Origin: Allobosea sp.
Lineage (GTDB): Bacteria > Pseudomonadota > Alphaproteobacteria > Rhizobiales > Beijerinckiaceae
DNA: 14,373 nt
Assembly (NCBI GenBank): GCA_024231975.1
Contig: JAAEQB010000035.1
Location: 1-14,373, forward strand
Direction of reading: 5' to 3'
Shown: piece by piece, positions 14,211 through 14,373 of the stretch
Position numbering within the stretch: the stretch's first letter is position 1
How the letters are laid out: every line of letters begins with the position of its first letter
Translations under genes and position numbers: made by a program
The notes under the pieces: generated by a model
The model's database searches: none
Seen by the model: the letters and a program-made list of their open reading frames with translations, nothing else
What the model was told of the DNA's origin: nothing

Positions 14211-14373
14211 TCAGAACCTCATCTCGACCTTGCCCTTGAGGGCGTGGTCTCTGGAGCGCTCGCCGATGGCGGCGGAGTAGGTCAGGCCGAGGGCGGTGGC
14301 CTGCGAGATGCGCCAGTCGAGCCCGGCTTCGGCAATGAGCGCCTCGCGGTCGATCCTGGCGGCGAAGACCGTG
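14211..14373 (-). CDS. C-terminal end of an autotransporter-type outer-membrane beta-barrel (5' part beyond window)
   Basis: Only the last 53 codons are present, ending with TGA at 14211-14213. The translated tail includes EAGLDWRISQATALGLTYSA and ends KGKVEMRF. Alternating polar and hydrophobic residues in the final strands, the G-L-D/xWR...LGLxY pattern and a terminal phenylalanine are typical of the last strands of autotransporter beta-barrels and of the BAM-recognition end of outer-membrane proteins. The passenger domain and its function lie outside the window. It converges with the cupin gene. A related outer-membrane barrel, such as a porin-like protein, is possible, but the short strand-turn-strand ending favours an autotransporter. 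Confidence 0.7.
   Translation of the reverse strand, partial: TVFAARIDREALIAEAGLDWRISQATALGLTYSAAIGERSRDHALKGKVEMRF

Overview
The window is GC-rich and codes densely on both strands. It looks like a chromosomal segment of an alphaproteobacterium, most likely Hyphomicrobiales (a Bosea- or Methylobacterium-like background). This rests on codon use, an OhrR/Ohr pair, a tripartite tricarboxylate (TTT) transporter, an SgaA-like aminotransferase and hairpin repeats of a kind I associate with that order. The genus is inference. No rRNA, tRNA, CRISPR array, transposase or prophage gene was seen, and no gene-free stretch exceeds about 205 bp.

Layout. (1) 1-1294, minus: the N-terminal part of an FtsK/SpoIIIE-type DNA translocase. 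Its N terminus has no membrane segments, and the ATPase motor lies beyond the left edge. (2) 1412-8941, minus: a probable catabolic operon. In transcription order it holds a TctC-type periplasmic receptor, a pair of inverted hairpin repeats, TctB, TctA, a fused FAD/Fe-S 2-hydroxyacid dehydrogenase whose start overlaps the tctA stop, and a secreted seven-repeat beta-propeller protein. (3) 9073-9789, minus: a GntR/FCD regulator, divergent from (4) 9937-11124, plus: a class V aminotransferase resembling serine-glyoxylate aminotransferase. (5) 11131-11278: an inverted-repeat element between convergent genes. (6) 11309-13456: divergent ohrR and ohr with twin operators, followed by a Tat-exported alpha/beta hydrolase. 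(7) 13586-14092, plus: a small cupin protein with a clear terminator. (8) 14211-14373, minus: the last 53 residues of an autotransporter-type outer-membrane beta-barrel.

How the genes may work together. The transporter, the flavin/Fe-S dehydrogenase and the glyoxylate-type aminotransferase suggest uptake of a carboxylate, probably a 2-hydroxy acid. It would be oxidised to a 2-oxo acid and then transaminated. An identical 12-bp motif, TGAATGCAAAAT, lies upstream of both tctC and the aminotransferase gene in the same orientation relative to transcription. That ties both units to one regulator, most simply the GntR protein encoded between them. The substrate cannot be read from sequence alone. 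The ohrR-ohr-hydrolase block is a separate peroxide-response module. I found no clearly new type of system; the best leads are the shared operator, the co-varying hairpin pair inside the transporter operon and the FtsK homologue without a membrane domain.
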